Origin: Mytilus trossulus | Taxonomy: Eukaryota; Mollusca; Bivalvia; Mytilida; Mytilidae | Reading direction: 5' to 3' | DNA: 64,000 nt | NCBI RefSeq assembly: GCF_036588685.1 | Contig: NC_086378.1 | Coordinates: 35,503,578 to 35,567,577 of the forward strand | Shown here: in pieces, positions 10,867-22,017 of the stretch | How positions within the stretch are numbered: the first letter of the stretch is position 1 | Layout of the letters: each line of letters starts with the position of its first letter | Notes under the pieces: model-generated | The model's database searches: none | Told to the model about the DNA's origin: nothing | The model's input: only the letters and a program-made list of their open reading frames with translations | Position numbers and translations under genes: made by a program

Positions 10867-12685
10867 TGTTGGATTTTACTTACCTCATTCTGACTGGACG
10901 TGGCTGCGTATTTATACATCCCGCAGTTTCAATATTGTCTCACTGCAAGTTTCTATGTATTCATACATCTCAAGACTATTGAGCGTTCCCGGTGAAAGAA
11001 ATTTCAGTATTACACTGCTGATGTTCGGCGAAACTTATATAGGGTAGTGCTCCACATGTAGGTGTGTAGTTTCGCATTTTTGGCCCCTGTGAATTTTTCA
11101 AATATGAGAGCTAGTGTGCAATAAATTCATTTTTGGATAGCTGAGAATTAAAATAGCCTTCATATTGGGTTTATATGAACATCAAGATTATGTGAGGTCT
11201 GTAATATAGGCTGTTTTCAGTATGACAGACTCTTTTGCACATCCATTGGTCTGGCGATTATCGTAATGTGTTTTCCAACTTTTTGTCGCACAAACTTTGT
11301 GATTTAATTTTGCGAAAAAAATGCGGCGAAAGACACCCATGTTTTATTTGATCATTAGGAAGATCAATGTCAACAATAGTCTTCAAAATAACAACCCCTT
11401 GAAACGAACAGAATTTATATACAATCTAGACGTTATCCAAATTTGGGGGGATACGAGACATTTCACCTTTTTTTTGCAATATTCTATGGTATGTTGGCAT
11501 GAATACACCTAAAAGGAATTATTTCATCCTTTTAATTTTTGAAAACCAAATCTTTGGTATAGATACTGATTACATACATATACACCCCAAACAGTTAGGT
11601 TAATGTATTAGAAATCCAAGACTAGAAGATGATAAAACATTTTTTGGTTCATTTTTTCATTTTATTTTCTAACTGTGGAGTGCTACCTAAAGTTATATCC
11701 ATTCAAGATTGGTTTTACTTCGTGATAGAAGAAGACCACATTCAACCCAAAAACGGCTATTACCTTCGATATACGCTTCGTTTATTTTGTCTTTATGGCG
11801 CTAGTTTGCATTTTCCATGTCGAGAAAATCTGATCTCTTCAGAAAAAGTATAAATTATTCAAACAGAAGGGATCATATATATCTTTAAGAAATAGAAATT
11901 TTATAGAAATAAACATTTGCATTTTACACATTTATTTCCTAAATGGATTGTATCTATGAAAGTGTATTAAGATGCAGATCAACGAATTACCGATATATAT
12001 GCATACAATTTTTCGTTAACATTCGAAATACTGTATATAATTTCTTTTTTCTCTGCTGTAAAGATTTTCCAGTGTTTCACATTTTGTCCAGCAACCAACG
12101 ATCAATCACTTAACCTGTGACGTTCCTACAACACGACGTTACACCACTACGACGCCAAAGAGAGTTTTCTGAAACTTTTGACGTACATCTATTCAGTTTG
12201 CAAGTTTCATTTTCTTTTTTTTTTTATGTAGTTGGTTGATTCTAAATCTGTCTCTTTTAATTTTGTGATGTATTTACCATGAATTTATTTATCTCAAGTT
12301 GTGGAAATCGATTAAATAATGTTTATCCTTAATTCACCTTAAAATGTTGTACTATCGTAATGAACTTAAAGGAAGGAAAAATGGGACAGAATTAGTATAC
12401 GGTTTTCAATAAATGAATTATAACAAAAACTTAATCGCAGGCTGCTAAAATTGCATGGTGCATATCATCTGTCATTGTAAATTTTTTAATATCGTGATTC
12501 AACCCTAGTACAAATATATCCGACACTCTGCAAGTAAATAAAAACATATTTACCCTTGATTAATTTGAATTGAATTATATTAAATTTTGCTTGACACAGA
12601 ACTTGTCGAAATACAACCATTAAATAGAATTATTATAACCCGATCTTTTAAAAATATTTTTCCAGTCATTTGAAGTTGCTTGATT

Positions 12686-12901
12686 TTAAAATGTACAGTG
12701 ACTAATCTTCTCCTGAATCGTCCGTATAATACGGGTCTGCGTTAATGCAATGAAACTGTTTTGATCGCTGTTTCCGATAAGTCTTTCAGTTACCTCCGTT
12801 TCATGCACAACATGCACCGTGGTTTTTTTCGGCAACCAGCAAGTTTCACCACGCGATTCGTTTTTAGTATCAGGAATATACAATGGAACAAATTTGCACA
12901 T
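12686..12901 (-). other. Unassigned 71-codon open frame
   Basis: A minus-strand frame whose middle (PDTKNESRGETCWLPKK, VVHETEVTERLIGNSDQN) has more protein-like composition than its AT-rich surroundings. I do not recognise it. It has no clear splice signals, and the plus strand is open over much of the same stretch, so it may be chance or a fragment of an old element. Confidence 0.2.
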
Positions 12902-12902
12902 G

Positions 12903-12943
12903 AAACGTCGAAAAAAAAACGTTTGTTTGGATTTTTCGACGTT
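12903..12943. repeat. Short perfect hairpin
   Basis: AAACGTCGAAAAA is followed 15 bp later by its exact complement TTTTTCGACGTTT, giving a 13-bp stem. Next to it TTGGACAAAATGGCTACCG (12945-12963) recurs exactly at 13142-13160. Otherwise 12944-14033 shows no gene. Confidence 0.7.
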
Positions 12944-14033
12944 TGGACAAAATGGCTACCGTTTTGTAATGTTTCGTAGCATTTTATTCCTATAAGACTG
13001 AAACATGCAGTTAATAAAAAAGAATCTAGACTTTATGTTCTTTTCGTGTATCTAACTTTTGTTTTGGTAAATTATAAATTACTTACTGAAATATCAAGTA
13101 AAAAAACCCGCAATAATTGCTTGGACAAATGAAATATCAACTTGGACAAAATGGCTACCGCTTGAAAAACGACTGTGTAGAGATGGTTTTATAGAATCTA
13201 CAATTTTTGAACTCACGAACAATGAGGCAAATGTTTGTTCTTTCGGTAGATGTTATAATTATCTCATATTTTTCAGACATTTTTAGCTATGTCTACTTTT
13301 AAAACTACCTTTTTGTCGTTAAGTCAACGAAAAACGTCATTGGACATTTTTCTTATTCCAGCTTAATATGTAGCCACCGAGTCAAACGAAATTCGACAAA
13401 AGAACGGCTTTAATCTAACCAAGAACTGACACACTTCGTTGCTTCTGCCAAGTTTCGGGAAGATCAGAGAATAATAAATAGGATCACTACACATAAGAGA
13501 TAAAACAGTTGTTCAAAAATGTAACGTTGGACATCCGTTTTTTTTTCATATAGCTTTGTTGTTTTAATCCTGAAATATACTAGATATTACTAAGCATATG
13601 ACCAAGAGCTAAAAGAACATAAAAGAAAACATATGCTGAATTAGTTTTTATAGTGGTTAGTGTTTGTTAACATTTTATTTTGTTTTGCGGAGGAAATTTC
13701 GAAGATTCTGTTTTAAATTATAGGGGTTGTAGGAACAGCGTGCGTGACGTTCCTCTGTTCCAATGTCCAACAAGAAGAATTTGAAATTATGACGTTACCT
13801 CTTTCCACCATACGGGATATCTTCCCTCCACTACGACGGAAAGCCCAGCAAGAAAATTTTGAGTTGCAGTTTTTTTTTGTTTTTTTTAATTCATAGAAAT
13901 GAACATAAAGTGTCTATTTTCCTGATATTTACAGCATTACTTCTGTTGCACACAGAACGTTTTTATATTGAAAATATCAGCCGAACATGTGTATAGTTTC
14001 GTTTAAAACAAATCAAGACAGAACTTGTGGAAA

Positions 14034-14161
14034 GGTAATTAATTAATTTATCTTATTGTTATTATTTTATTGATTTAATTAATTAATATCATTGTTATTA
14101 TTTTATTAGCTTAATTAATAAATCTTATTGCTATTATTTTTGAAGTTTAATTAATAAATTA
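14034..14161. repeat. AT-rich tandem repeat with inverted edges
   Basis: Three units of roughly 50 bp containing CTTATTG(T/C)TATTATTTT and TTAATTAATAAAT. The block begins GGTAATTAATTAATTTAT and ends ATAAATTAATTACC, so its two edges are complementary. Confidence 0.7.
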
Positions 14162-14493
14162 ATTACCAAAGTCATATAACCATGCATTACGGTTTGGACA
14201 TCAAAACACAATTTCTGACCACGAAAGACAGTGGAATCGTCTACAAAAGTAAATAGGTAAGTTTTTCACTTGGTGACAGACATGATTTTTTTCCTTTTTT
14301 TTCTTTCTATAATTGATGTTTTCGCTACTATAAGCGAGTCCCTTGAAGTCGACTTCGAAAATTCTGAAACTGCAGATTTCCCCAGAAAACAAATATAAAG
14401 CACTTTGTACAAAATGGTGGAATACAGACAGAATATGAGTAATGTTAGGCTAGTGTAAGAGATGAAAATGTCAAATGCGAAAATTATATACAC

Positions 14494-14680
14494 CAGGGGT
14501 CTGTTGTTCGACTTGTCGTTAAGCTAATCAAATGATTTTCTCTAACGCATCGTTAAATACTGAATCATTTGATTAGCTAACGCAATGATTGAAATCTGTT
14601 GCTGAGTATATTTTAATTATTGCATTAACTAATCACTGCTTTAACTTTTAATCAATTGATTACGCTAAGATTAACACCCA
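14494..14680. repeat. Palindromic segment upstream of the Myb/SANT remnant
   Basis: GCTAATCAAATGATT (about 14524) is followed by its exact complement AATCATTTGATTAGC (about 14562), and further ATTGATTA/TAATCAAT variants follow. Together with GGGGTCTGTTGTTCGAC at its left edge it could be the end of the DNA transposon that carried the adjacent Myb/SANT-like fragment. That link is inference. Confidence 0.4.
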
Positions 14681-14746
14681 TAATGCAAATTTGCCCAAAA
14701 TGCGCTTGAGCAAGCACCTAAACTTCCTGCTAACTGCTGATACAAA

Positions 14747-14952
14747 ATGGAGAACACCAACCCGAAGAAGCTGCCAAGACTGAGAAAAACTAACTTTTCC
14801 CAGAAAACATCCTGCAAACAGAGGTGGAAAAAAATTATGCTGTAATAAAAGAAAAACATAGTACTAGTACAACACACCTGGAAAAAACAGAGTATGGAAC
14901 AACATCACCAACAAGATAAATGCTCTTTCATATCCCTGCACTCCAGCGCGAC
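14747..14952 (+). pseudogene. Myb/SANT-like DNA-binding domain fragment, frameshifted
   Basis: Three adjoining pieces in three frames read as one domain. The first is an ATG start at 14747 with MENTNPKKLPRLRKTNF, the second is TEVEKNYAVIKEKH and TTHLEKT (frame of 14815), and the third is RVWNNITNKINALSYPC (frame of 14889). The pattern EVEKNY...VWNNITNKIN fits the Myb/SANT-like domain found in many animal proteins, including the accessory protein of Harbinger-type DNA transposons. Two single-base frameshifts make it a pseudogene. It stops about 70 residues in and no transposase is present nearby. Domain assignment is by recall of the pattern. Confidence 0.6.
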
Positions 14953-15596
14953 CTTCATATATAGCATAGTGTATATTAATGCCAGTTCTTTGTTACCGAA
15001 TTGTTCTCTCGTTTGCAATTCAGAAAGGTTAAAATAATTGTTCTGAATGTCCGTTGTTTCTAATTTGAATTTTCGTTTCGTTTGAATCTTTCACTATAAT
15101 TCATTTCATAATTTAATATTCATGAATTCAAAGTGGCACAACAACCAGTTAAAGGGACATGCGAAAATACTGATGATATTTTTAGCATAATAATTCGAAC
15201 GACGTGCAATTTTTTCCAGAATTTCCAGAAATAAACAACTTGTTTTATCTACTGTCGGAGATGGTTTTGGGAATTGTTGGAGCACACGAGATAGCTAGCG
15301 AGAGCAGTAAAAAAAAGGTCCGTTGCTGAAAGAACCCAGACCAAAGTCGTTAAACTGGTTTCATCATCTGACAGCATTCTGCTGTTTGATTAAGATAACG
15401 AGTTTAAACGGTTCTAGTATTACAGGACAATTACAAGTTGCAAAGATAATGTATATGCATAAACATATTCCATACACACGAGGAGAGATCTTCGAATAAA
15501 AGCATGTAAGTGTTTACCTTCATGCGCCTTGAAACGAATGCAAGATTTCTGCTTTGAAACGAATATAAGATTTTATGATAATTTACATATTTTCAG

Positions 15597-15702
15597 ATTT
15601 GATCGGATAAAAAGCGAAGAGTTCTATACAAAGATCGATGAAATGAATAAACTGACGAGAGCTCACAAAAATACTTACAAGGAACTTCAACGACAACAAG
15701 AG
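15597..15702 (+). CDS. Coiled-coil gene, first recognised exon
   Basis: Acceptor TATTTTCAG ends at 15596 and donor GTAATT starts at 15703. The first base completes a codon from an unseen upstream exon, and 35 codons follow. An in-frame ATG lies just upstream in the intron-like sequence, so an alternative internal start cannot be excluded. Confidence 0.65.
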
Positions 15703-18700
15703 GTAATTTTACAGAAAATACCACACATGTGGTAACATCTTTTGAGATTTATTTAAAAGTGATACATTTCAAAATTGTTCTATTTTAAGATGAAATGTTG
15801 GTCTGATGACTTTTACGGCATTGTTTTTTAAAGGCTCAAATGTAGCTACTATTCATGTAATGTAAATATAAAAAGAGAAGATGTGGTATGATTGCCAATG
15901 AGACAAATCTGTCCACAAGAGACTAAAATGACACAGACATTAACAACTATAGGTCACCGTACGGCATTCAACAACGAGCAAAGCCCATGCCGCATAGTCA
16001 GCTATAAAGCTGTCATGGTTTATTTACGCAACATTCTCTATTTTTAGTGTTAGCACATTTCTTTATAGCAGTTTAGAAAACTAAGTTTGGTATGTTTTAT
16101 ATGGCTCACAACTAGAACTAAAACCGTTTTACATTTAAAGGTATGTTGGATTAATAACAATAAAGTACAGAAGTACGAATTATGTCTGAAGACGGCCGAA
16201 ATGTCACGAAACCACCTGGCGGACAAACTATCCAGTAAAAATATAAAAGCTCGAGATCACAGCATTAAACAGTTGCAGACGACACTAAATGATAAAAAGC
16301 AGAAAGCAGCAGAATCCGCCAAGAAATACCTAACTTTACTGACAAAAGAAAACATGACTAGAAATGCAATGAGAATGGTTAGTTCAACATATACATTGAA
16401 TTTGTCAGTTTATTTTCAATCTATGATTTTTACTGTCTGTCTGGTATCTTCCGCCCTCCTTTTTTGAAGAGTCAGTTGAATATGACTTCAATATTTTTTT
16501 TAAATTGAAATCGCTCAAGAGCCAATTACCAATCGCAGAACATCATAGTACAGTTTGTGCACTGTAAATAAAAGAGCAGATGTAGAATGATTTATCGGTG
16601 CATGCGATTCAACTAAACGCTTCTATGATTCTCACTATATGATCACAAATCAGCCGTTTTATGAATTTGACTAGAACACCCGAAATTGACAACTCCCAAA
16701 TCTGCGGAAAATCATTCATTTCAGTTTTAATATGTATGGTTAAATAGAGACGGATTCTCTTTTTTTTTTTTTAGATATGTTTATTTGTATTATGGTTGTC
16801 TATATTTGATATGAATATGTTTATTATCTAGCTTGAGAGTGACCTACTGGACGATATAAGATTCAACTTAGCAGATCTTATACACAGTGGATTGGTGTCA
16901 ATGAAATATATACCAGCAACACAAACTAACAAGTAGGTTACTAGTATTCATTTAAGTAAGCAATTTTGAACAACTCTACCTTCCCCCTTTTTGGAAATCC
17001 CGAAAGGCTTGGAACTATAAAGAAAAGGTTAAATTTCATTACTTGTATTATTTCTTTTCAAAAAGTAAGATAATATTTATAAAACGTCTAAGAAAAAAAT
17101 AATTAACATTTTCAAATAATGTATTAATAGTTATCAAAAGTACCAGGATTTAAATGGTATCTACAATTAAATGTGAAATATATACGATTTTCAGGTAAAC
17201 AAACTAATATAACTAGTCAGTTTTTATTAGGATTATCTTTTATATATTACTCGATGCAAGTACCAGTTCAGTGATTGACTTTTCTTTTGTCTTTTAGACT
17301 CTATGAAGTACTTCCACACATTGACAACTTTGACTGCAGATTGGCTGCAGAATCAATTATTGAGAAACTTAGCTCCAAATACCAGTTCAGTTCACCACAG
17401 GTAATTATTAAAAAAAATACTAGTGTAGCATAAGGCATTATTTCAATCAGTAGTTTGCCTTATTTTAATACATCTATTTTTTTTAATTTACAAAAAGTAA
17501 GTTTTTTTCCCTTACAATTCACTGAGGACGTGTTTTAATATTGAAGCGCTGTTTTCAAAAATGACTAATCACTTATATGTATGCTGTAATTACTATCACG
17601 GGACCTTCTGAGTTTTAACTATATATAAATAAAACACTAAAACAAATAACTCAAAACAAAACAATAGTATTACAAAGAAGCGTTACTGCATAGGAAAAAA
17701 ACCAAAAGGGATGATCATGCAGAGTGTTGTAAAAGAACCAGTAATGTCTTTGTACTAAAATATGCACACAAGTTAAAAGATTACAAACGTTTGGATTTTG
17801 AATGTGTACTGAACGATATTGTAACTGAAGAAACATTATTTTTTTTATTAGTTTTTATCGGCTTTTCTCAGATCTGTATTTAGTGTCTTTCTCGATCTGT
17901 TGTTGGGATGTATAAATACCCGTCCACGTCCACTCTGTGTTTTTGCTAGATATATTTCTATTCGAATCCATTGATGAAATAAAACCTTTTCTACTGATTT
18001 TAATAGTTTGTTCTTTGATTTGCCACTGTTCTAGGTCAATTATAGTAGAGGGTGAGCGCTAACAAATATGTTTCATCCCGTCAAATGTATAAGTGCCTGT
18101 TCCAAAGTCAGGAGCCAGTAGTTCAGTGATTTTCGTTGGTTAATGTTTGTCAGATTTGTTTACTGGCAAACTGTTTTGTTATAAATTGCGCCGTTAGTTT
18201 TCTCAACTCAATTGTATCGTATTTTACATGTTTACATTTTTTGTAAGATTAATGGCAATATTACTTATTACAAATAATTTTTGTAGGAATTTCATGCTGC
18301 AAACGGGTTTCAAGTCAAGCTTCCAGATAAACAGTATGTTAACTACAAATCAGGCATACATATTATGAAGGAACAACCATCTGAGCTGAAACAACGCAAT
18401 AATAATAGTGAGTTCGTTTATAAATTTAATTTAATGGGATAATGCCACAAATTTCAGGGCTTTGGCTCCATGGGTGATGAAATGAAAGCGACACACAAGA
18501 ACAATAAATCTAAGACCACATCAATATATCAGATGATTTGACTATGCCAACCAACCTTAAGATACGAGAGAGGGGCGAAAGATACCAGAGGGACAGTCAA
18601 ACTCATAGATAGAAATTAAACTGACAATGCTTGGCTAAAAAAAAAAGACAAACACACGAAAAAAGTACACAAGACACAACATAGGGGAAAAAATGGGATG

Positions 18701-20620
18701 ATCTCATGTGTTCCAGGAAGGGTAAACACACCTTGCTCCACATGTGGATACATAAGATACAATTCAGGAACCTTCTCGTCTCATGTACATGTTATTTATA
18801 AATACTAGTCTTGAATATAAAAATAATACAAGAGAGGGGCGAAAGATACCAGAGGGACAGTCAAACTCATAGATAGAAAATAAACTGACAACGCCATGGC
18901 TAAAAATGAAAAAGACAAACAGACGTACAATAGTACACAGGACCCAAAATAGAAAACCAAAGAATAAACAACACGAACACCCCCCCCCCCCAAAAAAAAA
19001 GGGTGATCTCAGGTGCTCCGGAAGGGTTTGATTGAGTAATGTTTGTTTTGTGTAATTTACATGATGTTTACTTTTGTGGTCCAATCTTTTTTTTTTCCTT
19101 CCCCATTTATGGGCATTATGTTTTCTGGTCTATGCGTCCTTCCGTCCATCCGTTCGTTCGTTTGTTTGTTCGTTCGTCCGTTCTTGTTTGTTCGTTCGTC
19201 CGTTCGTCCCGTTTCAGGTTAAAGTTTTGGTTAAAGTTTTTGGTCGAGGTATTTTCTGATGAAGTTGAAGTCCGATCAACTTGGAACTTAGTAAACATGT
19301 TCCCTATGAGATGATCTTTCTAATTTTTATGCCAAATTAAATATGTTATCCCATGTGCACGGTCCACTGAACATAGAAAAAGTGCATTCTTGTCTTACAA
19401 ATATAATGATTCTATAATTAGTAGCCTTAATGTTAATTCTTCGCAAAAATAATTTAAAACTTCATTGTTTTATAATCTGACGGCAACCAGTTGTCAATAA
19501 GTTCTACCATCAGTTCATTTTTTTTTTCTCACTTCGAGAGCAAATCTGTCAAAAAACGTGAAATAGACCTACAATATCCTGAAACATTAAACGTTTCCAT
19601 GATCCCAAACTAACAAAGAGGGGCGAAAGATACCAGAGGGACAGTCAAACTCATGCATGAACTGACAACGTCATGGCTAAAAATAAAAACACTAACACAA
19701 TTTTAAATAGTATAAAAGATACAACATTATCATAGAAAATTAAAGACTGAGCAACACGAACCCCACGAAAACTGGGGTGATATCAGGTGCTTCAGAAGAG
19801 TCAGCAGATCCTAACAACTATAAACGCTCGTCTGCGTTAAAGTTGGTCAGTTAGATTGACTCAATATAATCACAGTCCCATTATTTTGTTTTGCAGATGT
19901 TAATTGTCAAGAAAACCAGTTTAATTGTTTAAGCAACTCTTATATGAAGACGATAGACTTGTCAGAGAAAACAAATGAGAGCTTTGTCAAAATTAAAGAA
20001 GGTACTGTCATTAATATTTGGAGTACGAAAATCATACCCAAACTTAACTTATAGCCAATCAAAATGCTGTACTGTAATTTCTTGTTTCGGACACAAGTGT
20101 TTCTACTCTTGAGTAATGAGATAAGTTGTATGATCGAGAGCCACGGTTATCTTTTTTGGGAAAATGTGATTTTAAGCTACAATAAAAAGATAAATTTTGG
20201 ATTTGTATGAAATATGTTGTCCGGTTAAGGCCAACGACACAAGAAGGCAAAAAAATAATTAATTATATATTTGTGGAGTTTTTTACTTCATGAAATGGAG
20301 GTAGATGATACAAAATTAATCAGTATTAAGAATAAAAAATTAATTTCCAGTGTTTGTCGTTTTGTTTGATATAATGTAATACGTCTTTTTATTATTATTT
20401 ATTTATCTATCAGTTTTGCAAATGGAGAGGCCAAAAAAGTAAACTGGACTTTTTTTTATTTTCAGGGATGGTTGTAAAGTTGAAGTCGCTACAGACGAGT
20501 CAGAAGTTGCCTTTGGTTGGTATAAGACAAACCCATGGAATCAAAAGAAATGGGTATTCTTTCGCAAATCTACGGAATACATTGAATAAACATAAAACAC
20601 CGTGGAGATGTGCATCTTGA
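15597..20620 (+). CDS. Host gene, 3' part: seven-exon helical (coiled-coil) protein
   Basis: Seven exons chain with consistent phases: 15597-15702, 16171-16377, 16832-16932, 17298-17400, 18287-18407, 19897-20001 and 20466-20620 (TGA 20618-20620). Each has AG before and GT after. Spliced, they give about 298 residues. The first two exons are strongly helical and charged (TYKELQRQQE, KYELCLKTAEMSRNHLADKL, DKKQKAAESAKKY). The next two read LESDLLDDIRFNLADLI and LYEVLPHIDNFDCRLAAES, and the tail is basic and polar. Layout and spacing resemble the last helices of an F-BAR membrane-curving domain followed by a short tail, but no diagnostic motif settles this and I do not recognise the protein. The 5' exons are not identified; exon 1 here begins with one base of a split codon. 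The introns hold many retroposon pieces. Confidence 0.65.
15872..16017 (-). mobile_element. Family R retroposon, 5'-truncated, in intron
   Basis: Starts at AAAAGAGAAGATGTGGTATG, the complement of the family 3' end, and extends about 140 bp through GAGCAAAGCCCATGCCGCAT. It lies in the intron after the first recognised exon of the coiled-coil gene, antisense to it. Confidence 0.7.
16171..16377 (+). CDS. Coiled-coil gene, second exon
   Basis: 69 codons in phase 0. Donor is GTTAGT at 16378. The acceptor is ambiguous: GTACAG ending at 16170, or TTTAAAG ending at 16140, which would add ten residues in the same frame. Confidence 0.6.
16832..16932 (+). CDS. Coiled-coil gene, third exon
   Basis: Acceptor TTATCTAG ends at 16831 and donor GTAGGT starts at 16933. 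It holds 33 codons plus two bases, which join the first A of the next exon to make Lys. Confidence 0.65.
17298..17400 (+). CDS. Coiled-coil gene, fourth exon
   Basis: Acceptor GTCTTTTAG ends at 17297 after a pyrimidine-rich tract, and donor GTAATT starts at 17401. One base plus 34 codons, ending in phase 0. Confidence 0.7.
17875..18240 (+). mobile_element. Family R fragment without the 3' end, in intron
   Basis: Contains GTTGTTGGGATGTATAAATA, CCCGTCCACGTCCACT and CCTGTTCCAAAGTCAGGAGC in the same order as 9325-9853. It stops before the shared 3' end, so it is internally broken or diverged. Confidence 0.6.
18287..18407 (+). CDS. Coiled-coil gene, fifth exon
   Basis: Acceptor TTTTTGTAG ends at 18286 and the consensus donor GTGAGT starts at 18408. 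40 codons plus one base. Confidence 0.65.
18563..18757 (-). mobile_element. Orphan Penelope-like 3' tail, copy 1 in intron
   Basis: Inverted copy of the sequence after the reverse transcriptase at 1051-1352. It begins GAGGGGCGAAAGATACCAG and runs to CCTTGCTCCACATGTGGAT. No polymerase sequence is present. Confidence 0.7.
18831..19029 (-). mobile_element. Orphan Penelope-like 3' tail, copy 2 in intron
   Basis: The same start (GAGAGGGGCGAAAGATACCA) and a different far edge (GGTGCTCCGGAAGGGTTTG). A CCCCCCCCCCCC/AAAAAAAAA tract lies where the 1.2-kb copy reads TAGTTTTTGGTGGGG. Confidence 0.75.
19095..19400 (+). repeat. 'gcattatgttttctgg' repeat copy with GTCC/GTTC microsatellite
   Basis: Begins ATGGGCATTATGTTTTCTGG, followed by a CGTC/CGTT tetranucleotide tract (about 19138-19208). 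After that come TTTCAGGTTAAAGTTTTGG, TGATGAAGTTGAAGTCCGA and CACGGTCCACTGAACATAG. Open frames on both strands here are products of the microsatellite. Confidence 0.7.
19615..19800 (-). mobile_element. Orphan Penelope-like 3' tail, copy 3 in intron
   Basis: Starts at GAGGGGCGAAAGATACCAG, more diverged than the other two, and ends near GGTGCTTCAGAAGAGTCAG. It lies about 95 bp upstream of the sixth exon. Confidence 0.7.
19897..20001 (+). CDS. Coiled-coil gene, sixth exon
   Basis: Acceptor TTTTGCAG ends at 19896 and donor GTACTG starts at 20002. Two bases complete an Asn codon, 34 codons follow and one G is left over. Confidence 0.6.
20466..20620 (+). CDS. Coiled-coil gene, last exon
   Basis: Acceptor TTTATTTTCAG ends at 20465. 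GG completes a Gly codon, then 50 codons run to TGA at 20618-20620. The tail is basic (Lys, Arg, His). Confidence 0.6.
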
Positions 20621-20977
20621 CTTTGTTAGAGGTTAGAGTTACGGCCCCTGAAATGTAGTTGTGTTACTTCTGAGCTCCGAGGTTTTTTTACCTAAAAGGA
20701 AGGATTTAACTAATTGATATTCCTGAAACTTCGGTAGGAACTATTTTATTTATCACAGAATACATTTTCGAAGTTTAAAAAAACAATATAGATTGTGAAA
20801 AGATGATTTTCAGAAGCCAATAAGACCCTGTTTATTTTCAACTGAGTAATGTTCATTGTGACCTCAGGCCATACAGAACTTTAAACTGATGTGTATCATC
20901 TGTTGGAAGACAACCCCGACTATTGATTATGCAAATTGACCTTTAAACTTGCATATACTTACCATAATTACCATATC
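20621..20977 (+). other. Probable 3' UTR or flank of the coiled-coil gene
   Basis: No open frame or recognised repeat. I see no AATAAA in this stretch, so the transcript may end beyond the inserted LINE or use a variant signal. Confidence 0.35.
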
Positions 20978-20994
20978 CGTTAGTTACAGTAAAA

Positions 20995-22017
20995 ATGTCA
21001 TTAAATGAGACCTCCAAACTCCTTGAAGAGAGTAGAACTATATTGGAGACGGACCATGAGCAAGAATCTACATTTGCTATGTTTAATCTCCTCGTAGGGC
21101 TTGTAACAAGCATAGATAAAAGGCTACAAAAAATTGAGAACAGTGTCGAAGGTATTGAAGAACTAAAATCTAGTATACTCTCCCTCGGTTACAAAGTCCG
21201 TACAGTAGAAAAAGACGTAACAGAAATCCGACAAACATGTGGTCAACTTGAAACAGACGTTGAAGGCCTGAGTAACATTTTTGACGAAACGAAAAAAAAG
21301 TGTGAAATAAACACTAAGGAAATAACCAAGGTAACAAAAACTATCCAAGCTATAGATGAGAAAGTTAAGTCAAAAACAAACACAAATGAGCAACACATAT
21401 CGCACGAAATAAAGGCACTTCAAGAAACTGTATTAGACCTACAGTGCCGGTCGATGAAAAACAACCTTATTTTCACCGGTTTATACTATGAGAAGTATGA
21501 AAACACTATGGAAAAGTTACGCGTGTTTTTGTACAAAGAACTTGGTATAGAGCACAATATTCAATTTGGAAATGTGCACCGCTTTGGAAAAAATTCTAGA
21601 AATGGTCCAAAACCTATAGTTGCAAGATTCCTTTACAGAAATGACCTCCAGCATGTACTTGAGAAAGCATATTATCTCAAGGATTCGCAATACGGAATAA
21701 AAGAACAATTTCCCCAAGAAATCGAAAATAGACGACGCAAACTTTACCCAGTGATGAAAGAGGCTAAAAGGGGAGGGAACAGAGTAACCCTTGTGAGAGA
21801 CAAACTGTACATTAACAATGAACTATACATATCAGAAGATAATGCGTTTACTTCAGATCTTGTAAACAATATGAATACAACAGTTATCGCACCGCAAAAT
21901 ACTGACAGGAGATCGGATAGTCAGATCACCCATCAAACACCTATTCGACAAACGAACGGTCGCCCAAATAAACGTCCAAGAGCAGGGTCATCTCCAACTG
22001 AAAATAGTGGTTCATAG
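20995..22017 (+). CDS. LINE ORF1 protein (coiled coil plus RRM-like RNA-binding domain)
   Basis: 340 residues from the ATG at 20995 to TAG at 22015-22017. The N-terminal 150 residues are a long charged coiled coil (LLVGLVTSIDKRLQKIENSV, then repeated V/I/L heptads). About residues 150-280 resemble the L1-type ORF1 RNA-binding domain: CRSMKNNLIFTGL, VHRFGKNSRNGPKPIVARF, then a Lys/Arg-rich stretch and KLYINNELY. The last 50 residues are polar and basic (RPNKRPRAG), suiting RNA binding. Such proteins coat the element RNA to form the retrotransposition particle. The next frame follows directly after the TAG in the same register. Confidence 0.85.
   Translation: MSLNETSKLLEESRTILETDHEQESTFAMFNLLVGLVTSIDKRLQKIENSVEGIEELKSSILSLGYKVRTVEKDVTEIRQTCGQLETDVEGLSNIFDETKKKCEINTKEITKVTKTIQAIDEKVKSKTNTNEQHISHEIKALQETVLDLQCRSMKNNLIFTGLYYEKYENTMEKLRVFLYKELGIEHNIQFGNVHRFGKNSRNGPKPIVARFLYRNDLQHVLEKAYYLKDSQYGIKEQFPQEIENRRRKLYPVMKEAKRGGNRVTLVRDKLYINNELYISEDNAFTSDLVNNMNTTVIAPQNTDRRSDSQITHQTPIRQTNGRPNKRPRAGSSPTENSGS

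Noticed and set aside
12761..12979. 72-codon plus-strand frame
   Set aside because: It overlaps the opposite-strand frame and a short hairpin and has no splice or family support.
18764..19314. Overlapping open frames on both strands
   Set aside because: They are produced by the Penelope-like tail and by the CGTC/CGTT microsatellite.
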